DNA from: a virus
Strand: one strand, 5' to 3'
Length of the DNA stretch: 20,141 nt
IMG/VR virus record: IMGVR_UViG_3300044911_000941
Location: 1 to 20,141 of that record
Part shown: positions 13,956-20,006 of the stretch, in pieces
Numbering within the stretch: position 1 is the stretch's first letter
Layout: every line of letters starts with the position of its first letter
Notes under the pieces: generated by a model
What the model saw: the letters and a program-made list of their open reading frames with translations, nothing else
Told to the model about the DNA's origin: nothing
Database searches by the model: none
Position numbers and translations under genes: made by a program

Positions 13956-14491
13956 GCAAGAGTACGTATGACTGGGTTGGTGCGATCATTACCGCATCAG
14001 GTAACTCGTTTGACCTGAGTGAACCCAAGGCAGAGCAGGTGTCGCTAGAGGATGTGGCCCAGGCACTGTCTCTCACATGTCGATACAACGGACACATTCC
14101 GTTCTTCTACTCAGTAGCAGAGCACTCGTTCCGAGTAGCGCACTGGCTAGAGAACTCTGGTGAGTATCCAGAGGTGGTGCTTACCGGACTTCTCCACGAC
14201 GCAGCAGAAGCGTATGTAGGGGACATGGTTCGCCCACTGAAGCGAACTGAGCCGCTGGGCACTCTCTTCCAAGAAGCAGAGCATCGTGCAGCGGTAGCAG
14301 TGCATGAGAAGTTAGGCGGCATGTACCCATACCCACGTGAGGTGCACGCAGCAGACAAGCACGTGTATGAGTGGGAAGTAGAGAACATCCGCACAGGTAG
14401 GGTTCCTGGCTGGCCACCTGAGCATGCGCGCAACCTCTTCATTGAGCGATATCACCAGTTGGTCAATCAGATTAGCGAGGAGTCAAAGTGA
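13952..14491 (+). CDS. HD-domain phosphohydrolase (YfbR-like)
   Basis: The 179-residue protein has the HD superfamily pattern: SVAEHSFRVA (His58), LLHDAAEAYVGDM (His82, Asp83, Glu86), and HAADKHV (Asp135). This is the YfbR-type layout of 5'-deoxynucleotidases, which turn dNMPs into nucleosides, though other HD phosphohydrolases look similar. ATG 13952 overlaps the RecA stop by 4 bases, and the stop overlaps the next gene by 4. With the DUF6378 neighbour it may adjust the host nucleotide pool. The exact substrate cannot be read from sequence. Confidence 0.88.
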   Translation: MSKSTYDWVGAIITASGNSFDLSEPKAEQVSLEDVAQALSLTCRYNGHIPFFYSVAEHSFRVAHWLENSGEYPEVVLTGLLHDAAEAYVGDMVRPLKRTEPLGTLFQEAEHRAAVAVHEKLGGMYPYPREVHAADKHVYEWEVENIRTGRVPGWPPEHARNLFIERYHQLVNQISEESK

Positions 14492-14814
14492 ACAACAAGG
14501 GACAAGCAACAGCGTCTCATCTTGAGACAGAGCGAGAAGCCCTTCTTCTTGAAGCGGCCAGGATCATTACGGGCGACAGGAACACCAGTTACGATGAGCC
14601 TTTCGTTAACTTTCAAATAATCGCTCGTCTGTGGTCGGAGTACCTTGGGGCTAACATCAGTGTGCACGATGTTGCCGTGTTGAACATCCTTCAGAAGGTG
14701 TCTCGCATTATGGCATCTCCCGATAAGCGCGACCATTGGGTTGACATCGCCGGATACGCAGCGTGCGGGTACGAGGCGCTTAGCATCGCTGAGTCCATCA
14801 CACCGTTGTGGTAG
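14488..14814 (+). CDS. DUF6378 / MazG-like protein
   Basis: The 108-residue protein shows the DUF6378 pattern clearly: EAARIITGDRNTSYDEP (22-38), FQIIARLWSEYLGANIS (42-58), DVAVLNILQKVSRIMASPDKRDHWVDIAGYAACGYE (61-96). This family is all-alpha and is considered related to MazG-type nucleotide pyrophosphohydrolases. Glu/Asp residues of helices 1 and 4 could hold metal. The start is GTG 14488 (4-base overlap with the HD gene). It overlaps the next gene by 7 bases. Nucleotide binding or hydrolysis is probable but not shown. Confidence 0.88.
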   Translation: MNNKGQATASHLETEREALLLEAARIITGDRNTSYDEPFVNFQIIARLWSEYLGANISVHDVAVLNILQKVSRIMASPDKRDHWVDIAGYAACGYEALSIAESITPLW

Positions 14815-15131
14815 ACAAGGACATCCTCAAGGCTTCTCGTAAGCAGGAGGAACGTACCGCTAAGACGTACCGAGGTAGCCGTAACGCAGGGTCTGGGTCT
14901 GGTTGGATTCGTAAGAACGACGTTCGGTCAGAGAAGTTCTTGATTGAGAACAAACTGACTACCAACGCCAAGTCGTACACGGTAAAGTATCTAGACCTAA
15001 GAGACCTAGAGAAGAGAGCGATTCTGGACAACAGAGTGCCCGTTCTTCAGTTTGATCTTGGCGGTAAGCAATTCGTCATCCTTACTGAGGATGATTTCTT
15101 AGAGATGTCTATGCATGAAGAACAAACCTGA
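14808..15131 (+). CDS. PD-(D/E)XK Holliday-junction-resolvase-like nuclease
   Basis: The 107-residue protein has a restriction-fold core: GSGSGWIRKNDVR (28-40) with Asp38, then FLIENKLT (44-51) with Glu47 and Lys49, the D-x8-E-x-K spacing of PD-(D/E)XK enzymes. The flanking RKQEERTAKTYRG helix and the later QFDLGGKQFVILTEDDFLEM strands match small phage resolvase-like proteins as I know them. It would cut branched recombination intermediates or nick DNA. It overlaps neighbours on both sides (7 and 17 bases). A second, separate resolvase-like nuclease lies at 16673. Confidence 0.75.
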   Translation: MVDKDILKASRKQEERTAKTYRGSRNAGSGSGWIRKNDVRSEKFLIENKLTTNAKSYTVKYLDLRDLEKRAILDNRVPVLQFDLGGKQFVILTEDDFLEMSMHEEQT

Positions 15132-16143
15132 CTGGACAACCTTTAAGAAGAGCATCACCTCTCACGGTCGTGTTCTTCCGCTTATTGAGCGTATTGCCAT
15201 GCGTGAAAACGCAGACAATCAAAGTAAGCGAGACACTACCTACCTGCATCCGTCAGAGATCTGCAAAGATAACTGGTGCCCACGGTCGTCCTTCTATCGA
15301 CTCACTGGGGAGGAAGAGAAAGAAGAGGTACTGGCCTTCTCACTGTTGAACGTGTTTGCTGAGGGCAACATGATCCACGATAAGTATCAGCGCTGGCTAG
15401 GTGACGCTGGGGTTCTTATTGGTATGTGGGTGTGTACCGTATGCAAGGCCAAGCACGAAGGAAAGCGCCCCACCATCTGTGGTGTAGGTGGATGCACAGT
15501 CTCAGATCCCCGCCTCTTTCGGTACAGAGAAGTGCCCATCTTCAATGAAGATCACCACGTAATCGGCCATAGCGATGGTCTCATTGAGGACAGTAAGGGC
15601 AGGGCGCTGATTGAGATCAAGTCAGTAGGAGTAGGTACACTGCGCTTTGAAGCGCCCTCCATCTCTACTGCGTTGGGCAAGGGAGAGATGACGCTGGAGC
15701 AGGCGTGGTCTGCTATTCGTTATCCGTTCCCTACCCATATTCGCCAGGGCCAGTTGTACATGTACTTCACTGGTGTTCACACCATCATCTACGTGTACGA
15801 GTGTAAGTGGAACCAACAGGTGAAGGAGTTCACCGTCCACTTAGACGTATCAAAGATTGAGAACATCCTCCAAGGGTGCCTAGCGGTGAAGAGCGCCCTC
15901 AGTAGAGGTAAGCAGCCACCACGACCAATATGGGCGCAGGAAGACAACGCAGTTTGCAAGAAGTGCCCGTTCTACGAAAAGTGCTGGAGCAATGAAGATC
16001 ATCAGACAAGCAGCGGAAGATCAAGCGGTAGTGAACTTCAAGAAGAAGTTCTCGTTGCCGACGAAGCCCTCGGAAGAGGTACCGGAACTACCAAGGCGAT
16101 TAGACGAACTGTCCGACCAAGACCTGATGGAGTTGTACTCTGA
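15115..16143 (+). CDS. Cas4/RecB-like PD-(D/E)XK exonuclease with iron-sulfur cysteines
   Basis: This protein of 342 residues carries the RecB/Cas4 nuclease motifs: His88 in EGNMIHDKY, Asp154 in GHSDGLI, Glu167 and Lys169 in LIEIKS, and Gln211/Tyr215 in RQGQLYMY. Cys55 (CPRSSFY), Cys281, Cys284 and Cys290 (CKKCPFYEKC) are in Cas4-type positions for a 4Fe-4S cluster. Cys107, Cys110, Cys122 and Cys127 could form a second metal site. The family resects DNA ends for recombination. The conserved part ends near residue 295; the remaining 47 residues overlap a second ORF and look low in complexity. ATG 15115 overlaps the preceding gene by 17 bases. Confidence 0.88.
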   Translation: MKNKPDWTTFKKSITSHGRVLPLIERIAMRENADNQSKRDTTYLHPSEICKDNWCPRSSFYRLTGEEEKEEVLAFSLLNVFAEGNMIHDKYQRWLGDAGVLIGMWVCTVCKAKHEGKRPTICGVGGCTVSDPRLFRYREVPIFNEDHHVIGHSDGLIEDSKGRALIEIKSVGVGTLRFEAPSISTALGKGEMTLEQAWSAIRYPFPTHIRQGQLYMYFTGVHTIIYVYECKWNQQVKEFTVHLDVSKIENILQGCLAVKSALSRGKQPPRPIWAQEDNAVCKKCPFYEKCWSNEDHQTSSGRSSGSELQEEVLVADEALGRGTGTTKAIRRTVRPRPDGVVL

Positions 16144-16486
16144 GTACGTCTCCTGGGTGTCTTACACAAAGGCTCAGTTGGTTCTCGCAGAGATCGACGA
16201 GGAGAGAGAACTGTCTGCGCTGGAGGGCATGTCAGCGGTCAAGTTGCTTGACCAGTATGACCCCTCGGTTAAGGGAGAACTGGCGACGGTGATGAAGGCT
16301 CGTAGGGACTCAGACCCCGAAATCCTCAGCCAAAAAGACAAGCACAGAGAGTTCCGTATGTACCGTAAGTTGGTTGAAACGGTCTTCGATAAGTGCGAAC
16401 GAAACGCAAACCTTCTGAGCAGGGAACTGAGTAGAAGGATTGGAATGTCCAACACTACTAGCAAACACAACAGGTACATGCCATGA
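15992..16486 (+). CDS. Unknown helical protein overlapping the Cas4-like gene
   Basis: The 164-residue product starts at ATG 15992 behind GGAG, 152 bases before the Cas4-like gene stops. It has ELSDQDLMELYSEYVSWVSYTKAQLVLAEIDEERELSALEG (residues about 59-100), likely a long helical hairpin, and a basic C-terminal helix set. It reads as a normal protein from its first third on, so this frame is likely coding. The first 45 residues share their DNA with the nuclease C-terminus. I do not recognise the family; coupling to the nuclease suggests a recombination partner. A GTG at 16031 is an alternative start with no clear ribosome binding site. Confidence 0.8.
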   Translation: MKIIRQAAEDQAVVNFKKKFSLPTKPSEEVPELPRRLDELSDQDLMELYSEYVSWVSYTKAQLVLAEIDEERELSALEGMSAVKLLDQYDPSVKGELATVMKARRDSDPEILSQKDKHREFRMYRKLVETVFDKCERNANLLSRELSRRIGMSNTTSKHNRYMP

Positions 16487-16680
16487 CAAAGAACGTTGAA
16501 GAACGCCCTCGCCGTGCCCACGTATTCATCGAACTCAACGCATACGGTAGCGAAACGCATCTTGAGAACACAGTAAAGAAACTGTTCAAGGAACTTGAGT
16601 TGCAACGATTTGAGATTACCATGAAGCGGTGGTACGACATGGATGACCCCTTTACCCCCATCATCGATTACGATGAGTAA
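16483..16680 (+). CDS. Unknown 65-residue protein
   Basis: The product starts MTKNVEERPRRAHVFIELNAYG, with a beta strand (AHVFIEL), a helix (HLENTVKKLFKELE), and a second strand (RFEITMKRWYDMD), ending in an acidic tail (PIIDYDE). This beta-alpha-beta pattern is small and compact. ATG 16483 overlaps the previous stop by 4 bases, and the stop overlaps the next gene by 8 bases. No function is assigned; it probably belongs with its recombination neighbours. Confidence 0.75.
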   Translation: MTKNVEERPRRAHVFIELNAYGSETHLENTVKKLFKELELQRFEITMKRWYDMDDPFTPIIDYDE

Positions 16681-17032
16681 GTCAGGAAGAAAAGGCACCA
16701 AGGGAGAGACTGATCGCGTCAACTACTTCAAGTCTCGTGGATGGAAGTACGCAACACGCATCCCAAAAGCCGGTGCCAAGGACAAGGGAGACCTGATTCT
16801 TGATCAGGCTGTTCCTGTAATGATCGAATCGAAAGAAACGAAAGCGTTCACTCCTTCGACGTTCATTGCAGAGATGGAAGCGCAGATCATCAACTCTGAT
16901 GCGAAGTTTGGGTTCGTGGTGGTCAAGAAGAAGGGCACGACTGACGTGGGCAAGTACTACGCCATCACCACAGTTGACCACATGATGAACCTGATCGAAC
17001 AGGTATTCGACAAACCATCTCCAAACGAGTGA
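16673..17032 (+). CDS. Hjc/VRR-type PD-(D/E)XK nuclease, Holliday junction resolvase-like
   Basis: The 119-residue protein begins MSKSGRKGTKGETDRVNYFKSRGW, with Glu12 in the first helix, then GAKDKGDLILD (Asp40), and VPVMIESKETKAF (Glu52, Lys54). These residues match the E...D...E-x-K core of archaeal Hjc-like resolvases and related phage nucleases. It likely resolves four-way junctions made by the RecA-like protein, or trims branched DNA. ATG 16673 is chosen over ATG 16643 because the motif order begins there. It ends the recombination operon; a terminator hairpin follows 37 bases after the stop. Confidence 0.82.
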   Translation: MSKSGRKGTKGETDRVNYFKSRGWKYATRIPKAGAKDKGDLILDQAVPVMIESKETKAFTPSTFIAEMEAQIINSDAKFGFVVVKKKGTTDVGKYYAITTVDHMMNLIEQVFDKPSPNE

Positions 17033-17068
17033 CGTTCGTCACACAGTAGAGATCAACTCTCGGTTAGT

Positions 17069-17095
17069 AAACAGCCACCACATTGGTGGCTGTTT
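17069..17095 (+). terminator. Intrinsic terminator after the recombination operon
   Basis: AAACAGCCACCA (17069-17080) pairs perfectly over 12 bp with TGGTGGCTGTTT (17084-17095) around a CAT loop. The short A/T flanks allow it to work in both directions. It separates the replication/recombination genes from the SpoVS-led unit. Apart from this hairpin and the next promoter, the 133-base gap (17033-17165) holds no gene. Confidence 0.8.
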
Positions 17096-17121
17096 GCGTA
17101 TCGACGCACGTATTTATCTGG

Positions 17122-17130
17122 TGGTATGCT
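17122..17130 (+). promoter_or_regulatory. Extended -10 promoter for the SpoVS-led unit
   Basis: TGGTATGCT is an extended -10 (TGN plus TATGCT). No convincing -35 lies at the right distance. The SpoVS gene starts 35 bases downstream, with GAGGAG at 17155-17160. A near-identical element, TGGTATAGT, occurs at 19423. Confidence 0.55.
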
Positions 17131-17165
17131 ATCGATACGAAGTCATAACCATCTGAGGAGAAACC

Positions 17166-17444
17166 GTGGAAGACAACGTAATCGATGACGTAATCAAAGT
17201 AGGTGGTGATTCATCACCACAGAGCGTTGGTTCGGTAATCGCCCGTTCTGTATTCGGTGGTGCACAGCCCACCATTCGGGCCATTGGTGCTAGTTCGGTC
17301 AACCAGGCTGTCAAAGCGTGCGCTATTGCGCGAGGCTTCGTGGCACCACGTGGTATCGACCTGAAGTTCATCATTGGGTTCACAGACATCGAAGGCGAGA
17401 ACGGCAAGACCATTTCAGCAGTGATCTTCAAGCCAGTGTGGTGA
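17166..17444 (+). CDS. spoVS: SpoVS-family protein (stage V sporulation protein S homologue)
   Basis: The 92-residue protein matches SpoVS almost along its whole length: DVIKVGGDSSPQSVGSVIA (8-26), the signature IRAIGASSVNQAVKACAIA (37-55), RGFVAPRGIDL (56-66), and the final GFTDIE...ISAVIFKP. SpoVS belongs to the Alba-type nucleic-acid-binding fold and affects septation and sporulation in Bacillus; homologues occur in many non-sporulating bacteria. Its length equals the bacterial form (about 86). It has its own promoter and follows a terminator, so it is controlled apart from replication. The phage role is unknown: nucleoid remodelling, RNA binding or control of host development are possible. 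Confidence 0.93.
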   Translation: MEDNVIDDVIKVGGDSSPQSVGSVIARSVFGGAQPTIRAIGASSVNQAVKACAIARGFVAPRGIDLKFIIGFTDIEGENGKTISAVIFKPVW

Positions 17445-17450
17445 GAACTC

Positions 17451-17645
17451 ATGGGTAAACTTGACGACTGGTTCAGCAGGCCAAGAGAAGAAGTAGTCAA
17501 GAGCACCATGCGTGCTGCCAAGGGGTATATGGCAGAGAAGACACAGGTGCTATCCGGTGGTCAGTTCGCCCATCCTGAGTATATGGAACATGCCGAACTG
17601 CTAGCAGAGCAGATCAAAGAAGGCAAGAAAGAAGAGGACGAATAG
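17451..17645 (+). CDS. Unknown 64-residue charged protein
   Basis: The product starts MGKLDDWFSRPREEVVKSTMRAAKGYMAEK and ends KEGKKEEDE, with a helical C-terminal half (EYMEHAELLAEQIKEG). It is highly charged and soluble. Start ATG 17451 follows GTGAGAACTC, a weak ribosome binding site, six bases after the SpoVS stop. The stop overlaps the next start by one base (TAGTG). No function is recognised. Confidence 0.72.
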   Translation: MGKLDDWFSRPREEVVKSTMRAAKGYMAEKTQVLSGGQFAHPEYMEHAELLAEQIKEGKKEEDE

Positions 17646-18115
17646 TGCCGTCTTTCACTTCCGCTGATCTCATCACGACTCCGCAACCCAACCCAGGGCA
17701 GTCACTCCCTACGGGCATGGCTCCTGTCTTCCGTAATGCGAAAGACGCACGGCTGGCTTCCTACGGCGAGAGTACAGACGTTAACTACCCTGACGGGTAT
17801 CTGGGGACACTTCACGGTAGGCGTGAAGACAAGACGTTTACCTCTATGCGCACCAACTCGCGCTCGTACTCACGGGGAGTACACAAGGGTGAGCGGGTGA
17901 ACCCAGGAGACTACGTCTGGCCCGAAGAGTTCAACCCCATGACGGGGCTGATCCTAGAGTCGCAGGGAAAGAAGTTTGCCCCTCCAGGCGCTCAGGTTGT
18001 GCAGTTGACCGCAGGTGGCAAACCAGTGCCACGTGGTGTCTCACGCGCACAGTACGAGATGATCGACCTACAGCGAAGAAGTGCTCTCAAGACCCTAGCC
18101 CCTACTTGGCGATAA
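17645..18115 (+). CDS. Unknown phage protein
   Basis: The 156-residue protein has a Pro/Thr-rich start (PSFTSADLITTPQPNPGQSLPTG), then PVFRNAKDARLASYGESTDVNYPDGYLGTL, RSYSRGVHKGERVNPGDYVWPEEFNP, and a C-terminal helix (SRAQYEMIDLQRRSALKTLAPTWR). It gives the impression of a conserved phage hypothetical, perhaps a minor virion or assembly protein, but no known domain is visible. GTG 17645 overlaps the previous stop by one base. An imperfect inverted repeat spans its stop codon (18106-18139). Confidence 0.75.
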   Translation: MPSFTSADLITTPQPNPGQSLPTGMAPVFRNAKDARLASYGESTDVNYPDGYLGTLHGRREDKTFTSMRTNSRSYSRGVHKGERVNPGDYVWPEEFNPMTGLILESQGKKFAPPGAQVVQLTAGGKPVPRGVSRAQYEMIDLQRRSALKTLAPTWR

Positions 18116-18155
18116 CAGTAAAGTATCCATATCGCCCAATAAATAAGGAGTTACG

Positions 18156-18356
18156 ATGACTATCGGGCCACGACATCGCCGTGAAGGACACCCTAACCGC
18201 AAAGTAGGCCGTGAGCGCTTTACCGGCTACATGCCACCATTTGAGAGCGAAGACATTCGTGACTCAGGTGCCCTGAGTTCCGCAGTGCGTTGGGACGAAG
18301 ACCCAGAAGGAAACGAGTCGTGGAGAGGCAAGAAGTGGCTTGACTCCGACGACTGA
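18156..18356 (+). CDS. Unknown 66-residue protein
   Basis: AAGGAG at 18145-18150 gives a clear start at ATG 18156. The product is basic at the N-terminus (GPRHRREGHPNRKVGRERF) and acidic at the end (DEDPEGNESW...DSDD), with a Pro-aromatic middle. It appears mostly unstructured. No family is recognised. It follows a 40-base gap with an imperfect inverted repeat and an AT-rich leader. Confidence 0.72.
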   Translation: MTIGPRHRREGHPNRKVGRERFTGYMPPFESEDIRDSGALSSAVRWDEDPEGNESWRGKKWLDSDD

Positions 18357-18365
18357 CCAACGTCC

Positions 18366-18593
18366 ATGATCACGCACGTCAGACAATATGGGTCGTATAA
18401 CGTGCCTCAGCCGCAGGTAAAGGCGGGAGGCGCAGGTAAACCGCCTAAACCCCCTACCACACAGAAGATTGGTGGGTACGAGTCAGACGACTCTAGTTCT
18501 GACTACTACAGCCAGCGTACGTATACGTTCGGTAAGCAGTACGCCAACACACGACCAAACATGGATCAAGCCAGTTTGTGGAAGGATAAGTAA
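18366..18593 (+). CDS. Unknown low-complexity 75-residue protein
   Basis: The product is rich in Gly, Pro, Ser and Tyr (QVKAGGAGKPPKPPTTQK, YESDDSSSDYYSQRTYTFGKQY). It starts at ATG 18366 with no good ribosome binding site, so translation probably depends on coupling to the gene 9 bases upstream. It ends at a TAATG junction with the next gene. The composition suggests a disordered protein that could be part of a virion or a scaffold. No function is assigned. Confidence 0.68.
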   Translation: MITHVRQYGSYNVPQPQVKAGGAGKPPKPPTTQKIGGYESDDSSSDYYSQRTYTFGKQYANTRPNMDQASLWKDK

Positions 18594-18883
18594 TGCCCAA
18601 ACCGTGGCAGTCACGCCAAGAGATGCTTGTAGACCTGGCCTTGGAGTCCGCTCTTCAGCCAGTAGACAAGATCAAAGAGATCAGGCCACCATTCCCGGTG
18701 GCTCTGTTCCCTCAAACGCGTGGCGAGGCGCACATGGTTCCAGGGATCAATGACGTACTGAACATCGATAGGTACGTACAGACGAACAGGTCTTGGCTCA
18801 GTGGTCTACCTGTTATGCAGCAACAGTTGTCAGAGGGAGAGTTCTCCGCTGGAGGACGATACGCTATGAATAGCATCGTATGA
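18593..18883 (+). CDS. Unknown 96-residue protein
   Basis: The product begins MPKPWQSRQEMLVDLALESALQPVDKIKEIRPPFPV and has a hydrophobic/Pro middle (PFPVALFPQTRGEAHMVPGINDVLNIDRYVQ), then helix-like NRSWLSGLPVMQQQLSEGEFSAGG. ATG 18593 overlaps the previous stop by one base (TAATG). It ends with a 4-base overlap (ATGA). No known motif is seen. Confidence 0.72.
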   Translation: MPKPWQSRQEMLVDLALESALQPVDKIKEIRPPFPVALFPQTRGEAHMVPGINDVLNIDRYVQTNRSWLSGLPVMQQQLSEGEFSAGGRYAMNSIV

Positions 18884-19422
18884 GCAACACAGACGTAATG
18901 CGACAACTGGCACGTGCTATGCGTAGGTCTGGCACTATTGCTGAGTTCGACCTCAGTGCCCCACCTACTGCTTCATACGGAGAACTGCCTTTTCCTAAGG
19001 CATCCCCAGTGCGGTTTGGGTCTACTCGTGCAGGTGTTCGCCCTAACTACGGAATTAGTGGGGCGAAGATTACAACGTTTGGAAACATTACGTCGGGGGT
19101 CAAGACCGGCCTAGCAGGGAAGGGTGTCGGTACTCAACTAGCCCTTTCAGCAGGTAAGGGCGTAGCGAGCGCTGGATCTAAGGTGGTCTCTGCCGGATCT
19201 AACTATCTGGCAAAGACACGATACGGAGCGCAGCCTGGTCAGAGCGGCCCTCCTCCTCTAGAGGTTCCCGAATGGGGTGAACTTGACGAGCCTCCTGCTC
19301 CGGCGTTCCCACCATCTTGGGATGCACCGTCTGGCATGTCTGGCGCTAAGAAGACGAGCATCGCCAGACCGAAGAAGTCAAAGACTTCTGTTGAAGGTGA
19401 GCAACTAGACCTACCCTTCTAG
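18880..19422 (+). CDS. Gly/Ser/Ala-rich protein ending in a sliding-clamp-binding peptide
   Basis: The 180-residue protein has a short helical N-terminus (MSNTDVMRQLARAMRRSGT), a Gly/Ser/Ala-rich middle (ITSGVKTGLAGKGVGTQLALSAGKGVASAGS), a Pro-rich stretch, and a Lys-rich linker leading to EQLDLPF at the very end. QLDLPF (175-180) fits the QLxLxF bacterial DnaN clamp-binding consensus and is placed as expected, after a flexible linker at the C-terminus. The protein could therefore tether something to the host sliding clamp. The rest is not recognised. ATG 18880 overlaps the previous stop. Confidence 0.75.
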   Translation: MSNTDVMRQLARAMRRSGTIAEFDLSAPPTASYGELPFPKASPVRFGSTRAGVRPNYGISGAKITTFGNITSGVKTGLAGKGVGTQLALSAGKGVASAGSKVVSAGSNYLAKTRYGAQPGQSGPPPLEVPEWGELDEPPAPAFPPSWDAPSGMSGAKKTSIARPKKSKTSVEGEQLDLPF

Positions 19423-19431
19423 TGGTATAGT
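19423..19431 (+). promoter_or_regulatory. Extended -10 promoter before 19463
   Basis: TGGTATAGT, beginning one base after the stop codon of the previous gene, is an extended -10 close to the element at 17122 (TGGTATGCT). No -35 is visible at normal spacing. Transcripts would start near 19438 and serve the genes from 19463 on. Confidence 0.5.
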
Positions 19432-19462
19432 GTTGTCTATCCCGACGAGTAGGTAGGTACCT

Positions 19463-19660
19463 ATGTCTGCAAACTTTTCACGAAGCATGAACGCTGACCT
19501 CTACCTGGGGTCGCAGGTAGATGGTCGCAAGAAGACGATTTACCCCAACCGTGGCGGCACAGTAGAACAAGAGCGCCTCATTGAGCGAGCCAAAGATCTA
19601 CAAGAGCAGTACGGAGTAGCGCACATGAACTACTCGTACGCTGAGTCCTGCGGTCACTGA
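19463..19660 (+). CDS. Unknown 65-residue protein
   Basis: The product starts MSANFSRSMNADLYLGSQVDGRKKTIYPNRGG and ends in a helix (VEQERLIERAKDLQEQYGVAH) and MNYSYAESCGH. ATG 19463 has AGGTAGGT ahead of it. The fold cannot be named; Cys and His at the end are too few for a metal site alone. It is the first gene after the 19423 promoter. Confidence 0.7.
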   Translation: MSANFSRSMNADLYLGSQVDGRKKTIYPNRGGTVEQERLIERAKDLQEQYGVAHMNYSYAESCGH

Positions 19661-19685
19661 CAACCACTGCTAACTGGAGCACAAT

Positions 19686-20006
19686 ATGAATCAGACAATT
19701 TACATCAACAATGAAGTTGACGACGACGGAAACCCGGCAGGCGGAACAATCCAGGGTACTGGTCTGGATATCCGCTGGCAGAGTGGCCCCCTTGGTCAAG
19801 GCGACGAGCAGCAGGAGCCGAACGGGGCTATGCTTGAATCGGTCATTACCGCTGCGATCTCTCGTTTGCTGTTCTTTCAGAACTCCAAGTTCTCCTGCCG
19901 CGAGAACGCTCATGCTCTTGCCAAACTAGAGGAGGCGTTGCACTGGCTGAACGCACGGACAGCACGCCGCATTGTTGAAGGCAAGGAAGGGACGAACGAG
20001 GTCTGA
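19686..20006 (+). CDS. Protein resembling the Acb2/Tad1 hairpin family
   Basis: The 106-residue product has a beta-rich N-terminus (TIYINNE, GGTIQGTGLDIRWQ) and a C-terminal helical hairpin: LESVITAAISRLLFFQ (50-65), then CRENAHALAKLEEALHWLNARTARR (71-95). The EN..AL.KLEEAL.W...R pattern resembles the hairpin domain of Acb2/Tad1 proteins, phage sponges that bind cyclic nucleotide signals of CBASS and Thoeris defence. This is recognition by eye; the shared pattern is short. The ligand pocket cannot be checked here. ATG 19686 follows TGGAG. It overlaps the next start (TGATG). Confidence 0.75.
   Translation: MNQTIYINNEVDDDGNPAGGTIQGTGLDIRWQSGPLGQGDEQQEPNGAMLESVITAAISRLLFFQNSKFSCRENAHALAKLEEALHWLNARTARRIVEGKEGTNEV

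Noticed and set aside
15115-16143. CRISPR-Cas adaptation gene (cas4) as part of a CRISPR locus
   Set aside because: No cas1, cas2 or repeat array is near; Cas4-like nucleases are common alone in phage recombination operons.
18106-18139. Inverted repeat TTGGCGATA...TATCGCCCAA as a terminator or operator
   Set aside because: It has an extra unpaired base, a 15-base loop and no T-run; it is too weak to call, although it spans a stop codon.
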